Shown here one piece after another: positions 16,748-25,135 of a stretch of DNA of 49,690 bases (its first letter is position 1; every line of letters starts with the position of its first letter). Origin of the DNA: an uncultured Lachnoanaerobaculum sp. Lineage in GTDB: Bacteria > Bacillota > Clostridia > Lachnospirales > Lachnospiraceae. Where the stretch lies: positions 1 to 49,690 of the forward strand of contig CAMQCZ010000015.1 in NCBI GenBank assembly GCA_946999385.1. Direction: 5' to 3'. Below the pieces are notes generated by a model that saw only the letters and a list, made by a program, of their open reading frames with translations, ran no database searches and had not been told where the DNA came from. A program made the translations under genes and the position numbers.

Positions 16748-18145
16748 ATGAGAAGGGAGGAGTTTATAGAATATATAAAGGCTTTTTCCGGAAAATATAG
16801 AATTTGTAAATTGTTGGGAATAGGCTTAAATGGTAAAGTATACTTGGTTGAACATAGACTTTTAAATGTTTATAGAGCTATGAAGATAGTCCCCAAAAAA
16901 AATAAAAACTCTTATGACCAATATAAAAAAGAAGCTATGATTTTACGTGAGCTTAAATATCCCGGAATACCTATTATATATGATATGGAAGAAGCACAGG
17001 ATTATCTCTATATAATTGAAGAATATATAAGAGGTGAAACCCTATATGAGAGAATCCATAATGCAGGTACACTATCAAGAGAAGAAAGTATAAATCTTGG
17101 TATTAAGCTTTGCAATCCTATTATTTATCTACATAATCGAAAAGATCCTATTTTACACTTGGATATACATCCGGGTAATCTTATAATTCAAAATGATGAT
17201 ATACATTTAATTGATTTTGATCATTCAAGCTATAAAATCCAAAATATTAACTTAGCAGATGGATATGGAAATAAATATTTTGCCGCTCCTGAGCAAAAGA
17301 TATGTGCGGGAGTAGATATAAAAACAGACATTTATGCAATAGCGGCAATTATATATTATGCTGCAAGCGGAGAATTTCCGAAGAAAAATATTGATTTGCC
17401 TATGTCTTTTGGAAAAAAGTTTAGTGATATTATAAGGAGCTGTCTAAATCATGATAAGGATTTAAGACCTGAAAGTGTTGAAAAGTTAAAAGAAAGCCTG
17501 ATGAAGCTGTCAACTAAAAGCAAAAAAAAGACATCTCAAAATATTGCAATCGTAGGGGCAGGTAAGGGAGCCGGAGCAACATATATATCGCTTGGATTAA
17601 GTGCATATTTAGGTGATAATAAAATTTCTACAATCTATGAAGAATATAATAATTCAGGACATATGGCTTTACTTAGAGATACTTATATTAAGGAATATGA
17701 AGAATATGAAGCTTTTAGAATAAATAATATATATATAAGTCCTGATTGTTTATTGGAAAAGGATAAGAAAAGGCATAGTGCAAGTGTATATATAAAAGAT
17801 TATGGAACAGATATAGAGGCCGCATTGAAATCAAGGGCTGATTTGATTATTTTGGTATGTAGAAGCAATAGCTGGTATATCAAAGAAAATGAATCAGCTA
17901 TAGATAAGATATCCAAATATAAAAATTTTAAAATCATTTATAATCTAAATTCAAATCAAGGTATTATCTATAAATCAAATATTGGTAACAGATATAATTT
18001 CCCATATATAGCAAATATTTTAGAAAATAAAAAAGATAGAAATGAAATATTTAAAAAAATTACAAGGGATATTTTTGCAACAAATTTCAAATTAAAGGAT
18101 ATTTTTAAAAGTCTTAAATCGAAACTTAAAAATATACTTAAATAA
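16748..18145 (+). CDS. Ser/Thr protein kinase fused to a ParA/TadZ-like domain
   Basis: Residues 17-255 are a protein-kinase fold: Gly loop LGIGLNGKVYLV, ATP lysine K46 (AMKIVPK), helix-C glutamate E62, catalytic HLDIHPGN (137-144), metal site DFD (156-158) in place of DFG, and AAPEQ (179-183). HPGN plus DFD is typical of APH-like kinases, while the N-lobe and APE are Hanks-like. Residues 265-465 form a ParA/MinD-like domain whose nucleotide loop is GAGKGAGATYIS: the deviant Lys is kept, but the second Lys is Ala, as in TadZ-like proteins. There is no transmembrane or PASTA segment, so it is probably cytosolic. No clear ribosome site lies before ATG 16748. Function unknown; signalling is inferred. 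Confidence 0.85.
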   Translation: MRREEFIEYIKAFSGKYRICKLLGIGLNGKVYLVEHRLLNVYRAMKIVPKKNKNSYDQYKKEAMILRELKYPGIPIIYDMEEAQDYLYIIEEYIRGETLYERIHNAGTLSREESINLGIKLCNPIIYLHNRKDPILHLDIHPGNLIIQNDDIHLIDFDHSSYKIQNINLADGYGNKYFAAPEQKICAGVDIKTDIYAIAAIIYYAASGEFPKKNIDLPMSFGKKFSDIIRSCLNHDKDLRPESVEKLKESLMKLSTKSKKKTSQNIAIVGAGKGAGATYISLGLSAYLGDNKISTIYEEYNNSGHMALLRDTYIKEYEEYEAFRINNIYISPDCLLEKDKKRHSASVYIKDYGTDIEAALKSRADLIILVCRSNSWYIKENESAIDKISKYKNFKIIYNLNSNQGIIYKSNIGNRYNFPYIANILENKKDRNEIFKKITRDIFATNFKLKDIFKSLKSKLKNILK

Positions 18146-18511
18146 AATATAAGGATGTTAATAAATGAGTAAGCTTCAAAATTTAAATATATTGTGTGTT
18201 ACAGCTATATTAAGTATTTAAAATAAATTGAAGATAATTATTTAGGTATAATTTAAAAATATACCGATGGCTTATAATATTGTTAGATGAATAGTATTTT
18301 TAAAATAAGTAAAGGGGCTTTAAAAATAGTACATATTACACCTTTTTTTATAAATAATAGCAAAAAAGAAATTAGATTAATAAAATAAAGGTGAAGCGAA
18401 ATAATGAATAATGTTTATAAAATGTTAATAAAAAGGTAGTAATATGTACAAATAAAGCTCTGAAATTATGTTATAATATAGAAAGCCTAAAATATGGAGG
18501 TTCCTATATTT
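18146..18511. other. Intergenic region, mostly featureless
   Basis: I see no supportable gene in these 366 bases. Two tiny frames (18 and 33 codons) lack convincing support. Near the right end is an extended -10 (TGTTATAAT) serving the GH18 gene. Confidence 0.5.
18469..18477 (+). promoter_or_regulatory. Extended -10 promoter of the GH18 gene
   Basis: TGT directly followed by TATAAT (18472-18477). No good -35 lies 17 bases upstream, which an extended -10 can tolerate. Confidence 0.5.
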
Positions 18512-20182
18512 ATGAAAAAAAATAAAGGCTTTGTTATAATTATTATCGGCATATTAATTGCCATATCATATATATTTTTTGTAAAAATGGATATAATGAA
18601 CTCGGCTACAAACAAAACATATATAAGTGCCGATAAATATTTTAAAGTAAAGAATAATGAGTATGCATTATTATATAATTATGAATTACAAAGTGCAAAG
18701 GCTATAGAATATGACGGTAATTGTTATCTGCCATTAAATTGGGTAGGCAGTATATTGAATGACAGATTTTATTGGGATGAAAAGGATAAGCTTTTGATAT
18801 ATACCTTGCCTGATGAAATATTATATAGTAATTATGACACTTTAGGAAATAATAATAAAAGGCTTCTTATCAAAAAAGGTAAAGAGGTATATATATTGGC
18901 TTCCGTTGTAGCTACATATACAAATATTACATATAATATTTATACGGATAATGGAGCAAATAGAATATTTATAAATGATAAATTTGATGATTTTTATAAA
19001 GCGAGCATTAGATATAGAAGCAGCTTAAGAGTTGAAAAAACTAAAAAATCTCAAATAGTAAAAAAATTGAATAGAAATGAAACTATTAGTATTGTAGCGG
19101 ATAATATAAATGATATAGAATTTAATAATAAAGAATTGAAATGGTTAAAGGTGGCTACAGATGACGGCTATATAGGTTATATAAAAAAATCGAAATTAAA
19201 AAATTTTTATAAAACAAGATTAAAAAGTGATTTTAAAGCTGTAGAATATCCAAATATCAGCTTAGATAAAAAAATTGTTATGGCTTGGCATCAGGTTACA
19301 GCCTTAAAAGCTAATAATTCTTTGGAAAGTCTTTTGGATAATGCTAAAGAGGTAAATGTTATATCTCCTACTTGGTTTAGCTTAAGTAATAATCAGGGAG
19401 AATATAAGTCCTTGGCAAGTAAGGCTTATGTAGATAAGGCACATAAGAGAGGTATTTATGTCTGGGCATTAATTGATAATTTTAACAAGGATATTAACAG
19501 CTTTGAGATATTATCAAATATGCAGGCCAGAAAAAAGCTTATTTCAAGCCTTATTAGTGATGCTAAAAATTTAGGGCTTGATGGTATTAATCTCGATTTT
19601 GAAAATTTAAATAAAAAAACTGTTAGGCATTATATTCAATTTATAAGAGAATTAAGTGTGTCAATGAGAAAAAATGGGCTTGTTTTATCTATAGATAATC
19701 CTAATTATGCAAATTTTAATAAATATTATAAAAGAGATAAACAGGCTGAGGTTGCTGATTACATAGTAAATATGGCTTATGACGAGCATTATGCCGGAAG
19801 TGAAAAAGGAAGCACCTCAAGTATTAGCTTTGTAAAATCAGGTATAGATTTAAGTCTTAATGAGGTACCTAAGGAAAAGCTTATAAATGCAATTCCTACA
19901 TATACAAGACTTTGGACTGATAATTCTTCAAAAGCTATGGGTATAAAAGCTGCCAAGCAATGGCTTGAAGAAAATAATATAGAGCCTGTATGGAAAGATG
20001 ATGAAGGTCAATATTATGCACAAGCAACTATAGATGATAAAAATTACTATATTTGGCTTGAAGAGGAAAGATCCTTGACTTTAAAACTTGGATATATAAA
20101 AAATAAATCCTTGGCAGGTGTTGCAATTTGGAAGCTTGGTCTTGAGCCTGACAGTGTATGGCAAATTTTTGATAATTTTTAA
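18512..20182 (+). CDS. Membrane-anchored glycoside hydrolase family 18 protein with SH3 domain
   Basis: Likely cell-wall or surface-glycan hydrolase outside the membrane. An N-terminal signal anchor (about 6-23) is followed by a copper-amine-oxidase-N-like domain (about 35-140), a bacterial SH3 domain (about 165-230, ending DDGYIGYIKKSKLKN) and a GH18 barrel from about 245. The catalytic strand is DGINLDFE (357-364), with E364 the acid; Asn in place of the middle Asp is common in YaaH/SleL-like members. The start is set at ATG 18512 because GGAGGT (18496-18501) serves it; an earlier ATG at 18494 would contain that site. It is a monocistronic unit before a tRNA. Confidence 0.88.
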   Translation: MKKNKGFVIIIIGILIAISYIFFVKMDIMNSATNKTYISADKYFKVKNNEYALLYNYELQSAKAIEYDGNCYLPLNWVGSILNDRFYWDEKDKLLIYTLPDEILYSNYDTLGNNNKRLLIKKGKEVYILASVVATYTNITYNIYTDNGANRIFINDKFDDFYKASIRYRSSLRVEKTKKSQIVKKLNRNETISIVADNINDIEFNNKELKWLKVATDDGYIGYIKKSKLKNFYKTRLKSDFKAVEYPNISLDKKIVMAWHQVTALKANNSLESLLDNAKEVNVISPTWFSLSNNQGEYKSLASKAYVDKAHKRGIYVWALIDNFNKDINSFEILSNMQARKKLISSLISDAKNLGLDGINLDFENLNKKTVRHYIQFIRELSVSMRKNGLVLSIDNPNYANFNKYYKRDKQAEVADYIVNMAYDEHYAGSEKGSTSSISFVKSGIDLSLNEVPKEKLINAIPTYTRLWTDNSSKAMGIKAAKQWLEENNIEPVWKDDEGQYYAQATIDDKNYYIWLEEERSLTLKLGYIKNKSLAGVAIWKLGLEPDSVWQIFDNF

Positions 20183-20197
20183 AACACTTGTGGGGAA

Positions 20198-20224
20198 ATC
20201 TCATAAGCTTTAGCTTTGTGAGAT
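20198..20224 (+). terminator. Weak hairpin after the GH18 gene
   Basis: A 9-bp stem (20198-20206 with 20216-20224, one G-U) is not followed immediately by Ts, so termination here is uncertain. Confidence 0.4.
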
Positions 20225-20227
20225 GAA

Positions 20228-20256
20228 TTGGCATAATTTTTCTTTTATAGTATAAT
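20228..20256 (+). promoter_or_regulatory. Strong promoter with no protein gene behind it
   Basis: TTGGCA (20228-20233), exactly 17 bases, TATAAT (20251-20256). The next 170 bases contain no credible coding frame. It may drive a small RNA or act as a distant promoter for tRNA-Arg. Confidence 0.6.
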
Positions 20257-20425
20257 AAAATAAAAGGGCGTGAAGTACCAGAATATAAGCTTGTGGACTT
20301 TGTGTAAGACGTTTTGATTTTTAGAAATAAAATGATAAATGCAGTAAAGGTTGAAGCAAGAAGCACATATTCTTTAGCATAGTATGTAGTTCACTATTTG
20401 TATAAACAAAAATAAATTAAAGCTA

Positions 20426-20454
20426 TTGACTTTTTTGGTTTATTACTGTATTCT
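20426..20454 (+). promoter_or_regulatory. Promoter of tRNA-Arg
   Basis: TTGACT (20426-20431), 17 bases and TATTCT (20449-20454), ending 22 bases before the mature tRNA. Confidence 0.7.
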
Positions 20455-20476
20455 TAATTAGCATAAATATTGCTAT

Positions 20477-20550
20477 GTGTGTGTAGCTCAGTTGGATAGA
20501 GCACTTGGCTACGGACCAAGGTGTCGGGAGTTCGAGTCTTCTCACGCACA
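20477..20550 (+). tRNA. tRNA-Arg, anticodon ACG
   Basis: A full cloverleaf of 74 bases. The acceptor GTGTGTG pairs with CACGCAC (one G-U). The D arm is GCTC...GAGC with AGTTGGATA, the anticodon stem CTTGG/CCAAG has loop CTACGGA (anticodon ACG at 20511-20513), and the T loop is TTCGAGT. The T-stem has two G-U pairs. CCA is not encoded. The A34 would be deaminated to inosine by TadA to read CGN arginine codons. Confidence 0.96.
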
Positions 20551-20553
20551 TTA

Positions 20554-20588
20554 ACCCCTGGCTTTTTAAAAAGTCAGGGGTATTTTTA
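20554..20588 (+). terminator. Terminator of tRNA-Arg
   Basis: A 14-bp inverted repeat with one G-U pair and almost no loop (20554-20581), then a short T tract. Confidence 0.85.
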
Positions 20589-20614
20589 TAGGAGAGGTTT
20601 AATACCACATAATA

Positions 20615-21484
20615 ATGAAAATTATAAAAATTATAAAATTGATATTTAAATATATAATAAGAGATGAACAAGAAGGCATAAAGGAAGAAAAGATTGCACT
20701 TAATAATTTAAGTCTTGATATAGAAGAGGGAGAATTTGTTGCTATATTAGGGCATAATGGTTCCGGAAAATCTACACTTGCAAAACATCTAAATGGAATA
20801 CTCCTACCTACAGATGGTGATGTATTGGTTTTAGAAAATAATACAAAGGATGATTCAAAATTACTGGATATAAGAAAAAATGTAGGAATGGTTTTTCAAA
20901 ATCCTGATAATCAGATTATTGGTAATATTGTAGAGGAGGATGTAGCCTTCGGTCCCGAAAATATAGGGATTGAAACGAGAGAAATTTGGAAAAGAGTTGA
21001 AAGCAGTCTAAAGAGTGTGGATATGCTGGCATATCGTCTGAAATCTCCGAATAGATTATCGGGTGGGCAAAAGCAAAGAGTTGCTATTGCAGGAATTATG
21101 GCAATGAAGCCTAAGTGTATAGTGCTTGATGAGCCGACAGCAATGCTTGATCCTAATGGTAGAATAGAAGTAATAAGAACAATTAAAAAGCTTAACAAAT
21201 TAGAGGGAATTACTATTATACTTATTACACACTATATGGAAGAAGTTATAGAAGCCGATAGAGTTATTGTAATGGATAAGGGTATACCTGTTATGGATGA
21301 TATTCCAAGAAATATTTTTTCTAATGTTGAAGAATTAAAGGCATTAAGTCTTGATATACCTACAGTAACACAATTAGCATATCAGCTACAAAAAGAAGGT
21401 ATAGAGTTGCCTAAGGGTATCATTGATACCGATGAATTTATTGATGAATTACAAAAGCTTATTAGGGAGAAAAAATGTCAATAA
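20615..21484 (+). CDS. ecfA1: Energy-coupling factor transporter ATPase A1
   Basis: Cytoplasmic ATPase of the group II ECF vitamin/metal importer. Walker A GHNGSGKST, Q-loop FQNPDNQ, signature LSGGQKQRVAIAGIMAM, Walker B CIVLDEPTAMLDP and H-loop LITHYMEE are intact. The ATG at 20615 is the only usable start. The GGAGAG before it (20591-20596) is about 18 bases away, much farther than normal, so initiation may be weak. The gene overlaps ecfA2 by ten bases. The pair plus EcfT makes the shared energising module; no S-component gene adjoins. Confidence 0.93.
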   Translation: MKIIKIIKLIFKYIIRDEQEGIKEEKIALNNLSLDIEEGEFVAILGHNGSGKSTLAKHLNGILLPTDGDVLVLENNTKDDSKLLDIRKNVGMVFQNPDNQIIGNIVEEDVAFGPENIGIETREIWKRVESSLKSVDMLAYRLKSPNRLSGGQKQRVAIAGIMAMKPKCIVLDEPTAMLDPNGRIEVIRTIKKLNKLEGITIILITHYMEEVIEADRVIVMDKGIPVMDDIPRNIFSNVEELKALSLDIPTVTQLAYQLQKEGIELPKGIIDTDEFIDELQKLIREKKCQ

Positions 21485-22335
21485 AAGTAGAAAAACTTAA
21501 TTATATATATGGAGAAGGCAGTGCATTTGAAAGTTATGCTTTAAAGAATATAAGCTTTGAAATTGAAGCTTCAAGCTTTACATGTATTATTGGACATACA
21601 GGTTCCGGAAAATCTACACTTATACAACAATTAAATGGTCTTTTAAAAGCAAGCTCAGGTAATATATATTATAATGGAAAGAATATTTATGATAAGGATT
21701 ATGATTTAAAGGAGCATAGACAAAAGGTGGGATTGGTATTTCAATATCCGGAATATCAGCTTTTTGAAATTGATGTAATAAGTGATGTTTGTTTCGGCCC
21801 ATTAAATGAGGGGCTTACAAAGAGTGAAGCTACAGAGCGTGCCAAGGAAGCCTTAGAGCTTGTAGGAATTGACGAGAGTAACTATAAGAAATCTCCATTC
21901 GAGCTTTCAGGAGGACAAAAAAGAAGGGTGGCTATTGCAGGTGTTCTGGCTATGAAGCCTGAGGTTCTTATACTTGATGAACCTACAGCCGGTCTTGATC
22001 CTAAAGGAAGAAATGAAATATTAAAAAAAATAGATGAGCTTAGAAGGCTTCATAATATAACAGTTATTTTAGTATCTCATTCAATGGAGGATGTAGCAGC
22101 ATATGCCGATAAAATATTGGTTTTAAATAAAGGAGAATTAGTTTTATCCGGAAACCCCAAGAAAGTATTTAAAGAAATAGATTTACTTGAAGGTATAGGT
22201 CTTAGAGCTCCGCAAATAAATTATATTGTACGAGATATGATAAAGAAGGGATTTAAAATTGATTCCGATATAAGTACTATAGAAGAAGCCAAGACAGCTA
22301 TAATTGATATTATACGAAAGGAGAACAATGTTTAG
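21475..22335 (+). CDS. ecfA2: Energy-coupling factor transporter ATPase A2
   Basis: Second ATPase of the ECF module, forming a heterodimer with EcfA1. Walker A GHTGSGKST, Q-loop VFQYPEYQLFE (the extended sequence seen in EcfA2), signature LSGGQKRRVAIAGVLAM, Walker B LILDEPTAGLDP and H-loop VSHSMED are present. At 286 residues it is normal. AGGGAGA precedes the ATG, which overlaps the ecfA1 end. Its own end overlaps the start of ecfT by eight bases. Confidence 0.95.
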   Translation: MSIKVEKLNYIYGEGSAFESYALKNISFEIEASSFTCIIGHTGSGKSTLIQQLNGLLKASSGNIYYNGKNIYDKDYDLKEHRQKVGLVFQYPEYQLFEIDVISDVCFGPLNEGLTKSEATERAKEALELVGIDESNYKKSPFELSGGQKRRVAIAGVLAMKPEVLILDEPTAGLDPKGRNEILKKIDELRRLHNITVILVSHSMEDVAAYADKILVLNKGELVLSGNPKKVFKEIDLLEGIGLRAPQINYIVRDMIKKGFKIDSDISTIEEAKTAIIDIIRKENNV

Positions 22336-23128
22336 AGATATTACAATAGGACAGTATTATCCTATAGATTCATTTTTACATAGATTAGATCCAAGAACTA
22401 AGCTTTTTGCAACAATGATATTTATAATATCTTTATTTATTTCTCAATCTTATTTAAATTATATTTTAGCTACAATATTTTTAGCAATCGCAATTTTTTT
22501 GTCAAATGTTCCTATAAAATTTATGCTGAAGGGATTAAAGGCTATACTATTTTTATTAATATTAAGTGTAAGTTTTAATTTATTTTTGACAGATGGAGAT
22601 ATATTATGGAAGCTTTGGATATTTAAAATAACTAAGCAGGGTTTATTTTTATCAATATATATGGCACTTAGACTTATATATTTAATAGTAGGTTCTTCTA
22701 TTATGACACTTACGACCACTCCAAATTCACTTACAGACGGATTGGAGAAGGGACTTGGTTTTTTGAGAATAATAAAGGTTCCTGTACATGAAATTGCAAT
22801 GATGATGTCTATTGCACTTAGATTTATACCAATATTGGTAGAGGAAACTGATAAAATAATGAAGGCACAAATGGCTAGGGGTGCCGATTTTGAGAAGGGT
22901 AATATTATACAAAAGGCTAAGGCTATGGTTCCTTTATTAGTTCCATTATTCATTTCAGCTTTTAGGAGGGCTACAGATCTTGCGATGGCAATGGAAGCAA
23001 GATGTTACCATGGAGGTGAAGGAAGAACTAAGATGAAACCGCTAAAATATAAAAAAGAGGATTATTTTTGTTATGCTTTCTTTTTTATTTATTTGGCTTT
23101 GGCTATATTGATAAAGATAGTTTTTTAG
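22328..23128 (+). CDS. ecfT: Energy-coupling factor transporter transmembrane protein
   Basis: Membrane scaffold linking the two ATPases to interchangeable S-components. It opens with FRDITIGQYYPIDSFLHRLDPRTKL, typical of EcfT, and carries the two coupling-helix Ala-Arg motifs, AQMARGADF and AMEARCYHGG, with several hydrophobic helices. The start is set at ATG 22328 because AAAGGAG stands upstream; a longer frame begins 24 bases earlier without a site. At 266 residues it matches the family. QueT at 47900 is one candidate S-component partner. Confidence 0.94.
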   Translation: MFRDITIGQYYPIDSFLHRLDPRTKLFATMIFIISLFISQSYLNYILATIFLAIAIFLSNVPIKFMLKGLKAILFLLILSVSFNLFLTDGDILWKLWIFKITKQGLFLSIYMALRLIYLIVGSSIMTLTTTPNSLTDGLEKGLGFLRIIKVPVHEIAMMMSIALRFIPILVEETDKIMKAQMARGADFEKGNIIQKAKAMVPLLVPLFISAFRRATDLAMAMEARCYHGGEGRTKMKPLKYKKEDYFCYAFFFIYLALAILIKIVF

Positions 23129-23129
23129 A

Positions 23130-23924
23130 ATGATAAGAAGAAATAAAAGATTAAGAAATAAATTTACGAAATTATATTATAAAATACTTACATTAATAAT
23201 ATTTTTAGTTATTGCATTTAGTAATAATAAATTTAAAGATATTAAAGGTGTAATTTATGATTTTATTGATACAAGCGGACAAAGGGAATTACTTTCAAAT
23301 AAACTGGATAATTTTAGTTATAAGGATATAATTTCTCTTGATATAAAATATAGAGGCAGCCCCTATGAGCTTGTAAATGATAATATACCTTTTTTTACAA
23401 ATGAAGAATATGAGAGCTTATCAAAAACAAGCTTTGAAAAATATTCTCAGCTTGATAAGCTTGGTAGATGTACAGTTGCATTTGCAAATATAGGTAAGGA
23501 TATTATGCCTACAGAAAAAAGAGGAAAGATAGGAAATATAAGACCCAGTGGATGGAAAAATAAAAAATATCCCGGTATTGTTGACGGTAATTATTTGTAT
23601 AATAGATGTCATTTGATAGCATATACATTAGCAGGGGAAAATGATAATCCTTTAAATTTAATTACAGGTACAAGATATTTTAATAATGAAGGTATGTTAC
23701 CTTTTGAGATAAGTACTGCAAATTATATAAGAGAAACCGGTAATCATGTATTATATAGAGTAACTCCTGTATTTAAAGAGAATAATTTACTTGCTGATGG
23801 AGTTTTAATGGAAGCATATTCAGTTGAAGATAGAGGAGAAGGGATATGCTTTTGTGTATATGTATTTAATGTGCAGCCGGGAATAGATATTGATTATCTG
23901 ACAGGAGATAGTAAAGAAAGTTAG
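23130..23924 (+). CDS. Secreted or membrane-anchored DNA/RNA non-specific endonuclease
   Basis: Endonuclease_NS_2-like (NucA/EndA-like) nuclease. A signal anchor at about 16-34 puts the catalytic part outside. The His-Me finger region reads NRCHLIAYTLAGENDNPLNLITGT, with His as general base, then the metal Asn in YFNNEGM. The usual DRGH is RCH here, as in the NS_2 group. Possible jobs are nucleotide scavenging or DNA handling at the surface; with mecA in the window a competence link is conceivable but unproven. It starts one base after the ecfT stop, without a strong ribosome site. Confidence 0.85.
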   Translation: MIRRNKRLRNKFTKLYYKILTLIIFLVIAFSNNKFKDIKGVIYDFIDTSGQRELLSNKLDNFSYKDIISLDIKYRGSPYELVNDNIPFFTNEEYESLSKTSFEKYSQLDKLGRCTVAFANIGKDIMPTEKRGKIGNIRPSGWKNKKYPGIVDGNYLYNRCHLIAYTLAGENDNPLNLITGTRYFNNEGMLPFEISTANYIRETGNHVLYRVTPVFKENNLLADGVLMEAYSVEDRGEGICFCVYVFNVQPGIDIDYLTGDSKES

Positions 23925-23933
23925 GGAGATAAA

Positions 23934-25118
23934 ATGTTTAGAAGATATAAGAGTATGATTTTTCTTTTATTTGTATTCTTTTCATTATTTAATATTAATA
24001 ACAAGGTATATGCTGATGAAGAATTACAAACTACATATCAAGCTTTTTTTCCTTTAGAATCAGAAAAATTTGCTTGGAGTGATGAAGTAGGAGATAATAC
24101 TAAGCTATATTTTAAAAATACTTATCCTTCAGCTATAAAAATAGGGCTTATAAATCAGCCTTCTAATATGAGTGGAACTATTTTATATGAAGTTAATTCC
24201 AGTGGGAAGGGTTGGCTAAGTGCTGTAGAAAATAGAGAAGAGCTTGGAGTGGCAGATGCAAATGCGAATCCTCTTGAAGCAATAAAGCTTTATTTGAATG
24301 GTGATTTGGCTAAAAATTATGATGTTTACTATCGTGTTTTACAAGATGGTGAATTTGGTCAGTGGTATAAAAATGGGGAAATAGCCGGAAGATATGGAGA
24401 AGGAAAACATATATCAGGATTAGTTGTAACAATTGTAAAAAAGGGTGAGGAGCCTAAGGAATCGAAAGATTTGCCAATTAATAATGATATAAGAGATATA
24501 GATCCTGATAAGCCTATGATAGCATTAAGCTATGATGATGGACCAAGTAGCAGATTAACACCTATTTTATTGGATATATTAAAGCAAAATAATGCTAAAG
24601 CTACATTTTTTTTGATAGGTAATAGAATACCTTCAACGATAAAAATTGTTGAAAGAATGTATCTGGAAGGTAATGAAATCGGAAACCATACATGGGCACA
24701 TAAGTATTTGCCAAGGCAATCGGAGGCTGAAAGAATAAATGCCATAGAGATGACAAATAATTTAATAAAAGAAATAATAGGAAAGCGTCCAAATTTGGTT
24801 AGAGCACCCGGAGGTTTTATAGATAGAAATACAGCTGATACTTTTACACATTTAAATATGTCAAGTATTTTATGGTCTATAGATACATTGGATTGGAAGC
24901 ATAGAAATGTTGAAGCTACTATAAATGCAGTATTATCAAATATAAAGGATGGGGATATAGTTCTTATGCATGATATTCATACTCAGACTATACAGGCAAG
25001 TCAAAGATTGATACCTGAATTAGTAAAAAGAGGATATCAATTAGTTACAATTTCTGAGCTTGCAAATTATCGTGGAGGTTTGGGCTTAAAAAAGAATTAT
25101 CATTCATTTAGAAAATAA
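23934..25118 (+). CDS. Secreted polysaccharide deacetylase with ChW-like repeats
   Basis: Signal peptide (about 8-27, ending near KVYADE), then roughly 140 residues like clostridial hydrophobic (ChW) repeats: GKGWLSAVENREELG, EAIKLYLNG and FGQWYKNGEIAGRYGEG. The C-terminal half is a NodB domain with all five motifs: SYDDGP (Y200, D201, D202), the metal pair HTWAH (H252, H256), RAPGG, the Trp motif DTLDWK and LMHDIH. It probably de-N-acetylates peptidoglycan or another surface glycan. It is part of the run from ecfA1 to exonuclease III, nine bases after the nuclease gene. Confidence 0.92.
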   Translation: MFRRYKSMIFLLFVFFSLFNINNKVYADEELQTTYQAFFPLESEKFAWSDEVGDNTKLYFKNTYPSAIKIGLINQPSNMSGTILYEVNSSGKGWLSAVENREELGVADANANPLEAIKLYLNGDLAKNYDVYYRVLQDGEFGQWYKNGEIAGRYGEGKHISGLVVTIVKKGEEPKESKDLPINNDIRDIDPDKPMIALSYDDGPSSRLTPILLDILKQNNAKATFFLIGNRIPSTIKIVERMYLEGNEIGNHTWAHKYLPRQSEAERINAIEMTNNLIKEIIGKRPNLVRAPGGFIDRNTADTFTHLNMSSILWSIDTLDWKHRNVEATINAVLSNIKDGDIVLMHDIHTQTIQASQRLIPELVKRGYQLVTISELANYRGGLGLKKNYHSFRK

Positions 25119-25135
25119 AAAGAGAGGATAGAAAA

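Noticed and set aside
18165..18388. Two tiny frames of 18 and 33 codons (18165-18221, 18287-18388)
   Set aside because: The first ends almost at once and the second lacks a ribosome site; neither resembles a known small protein.
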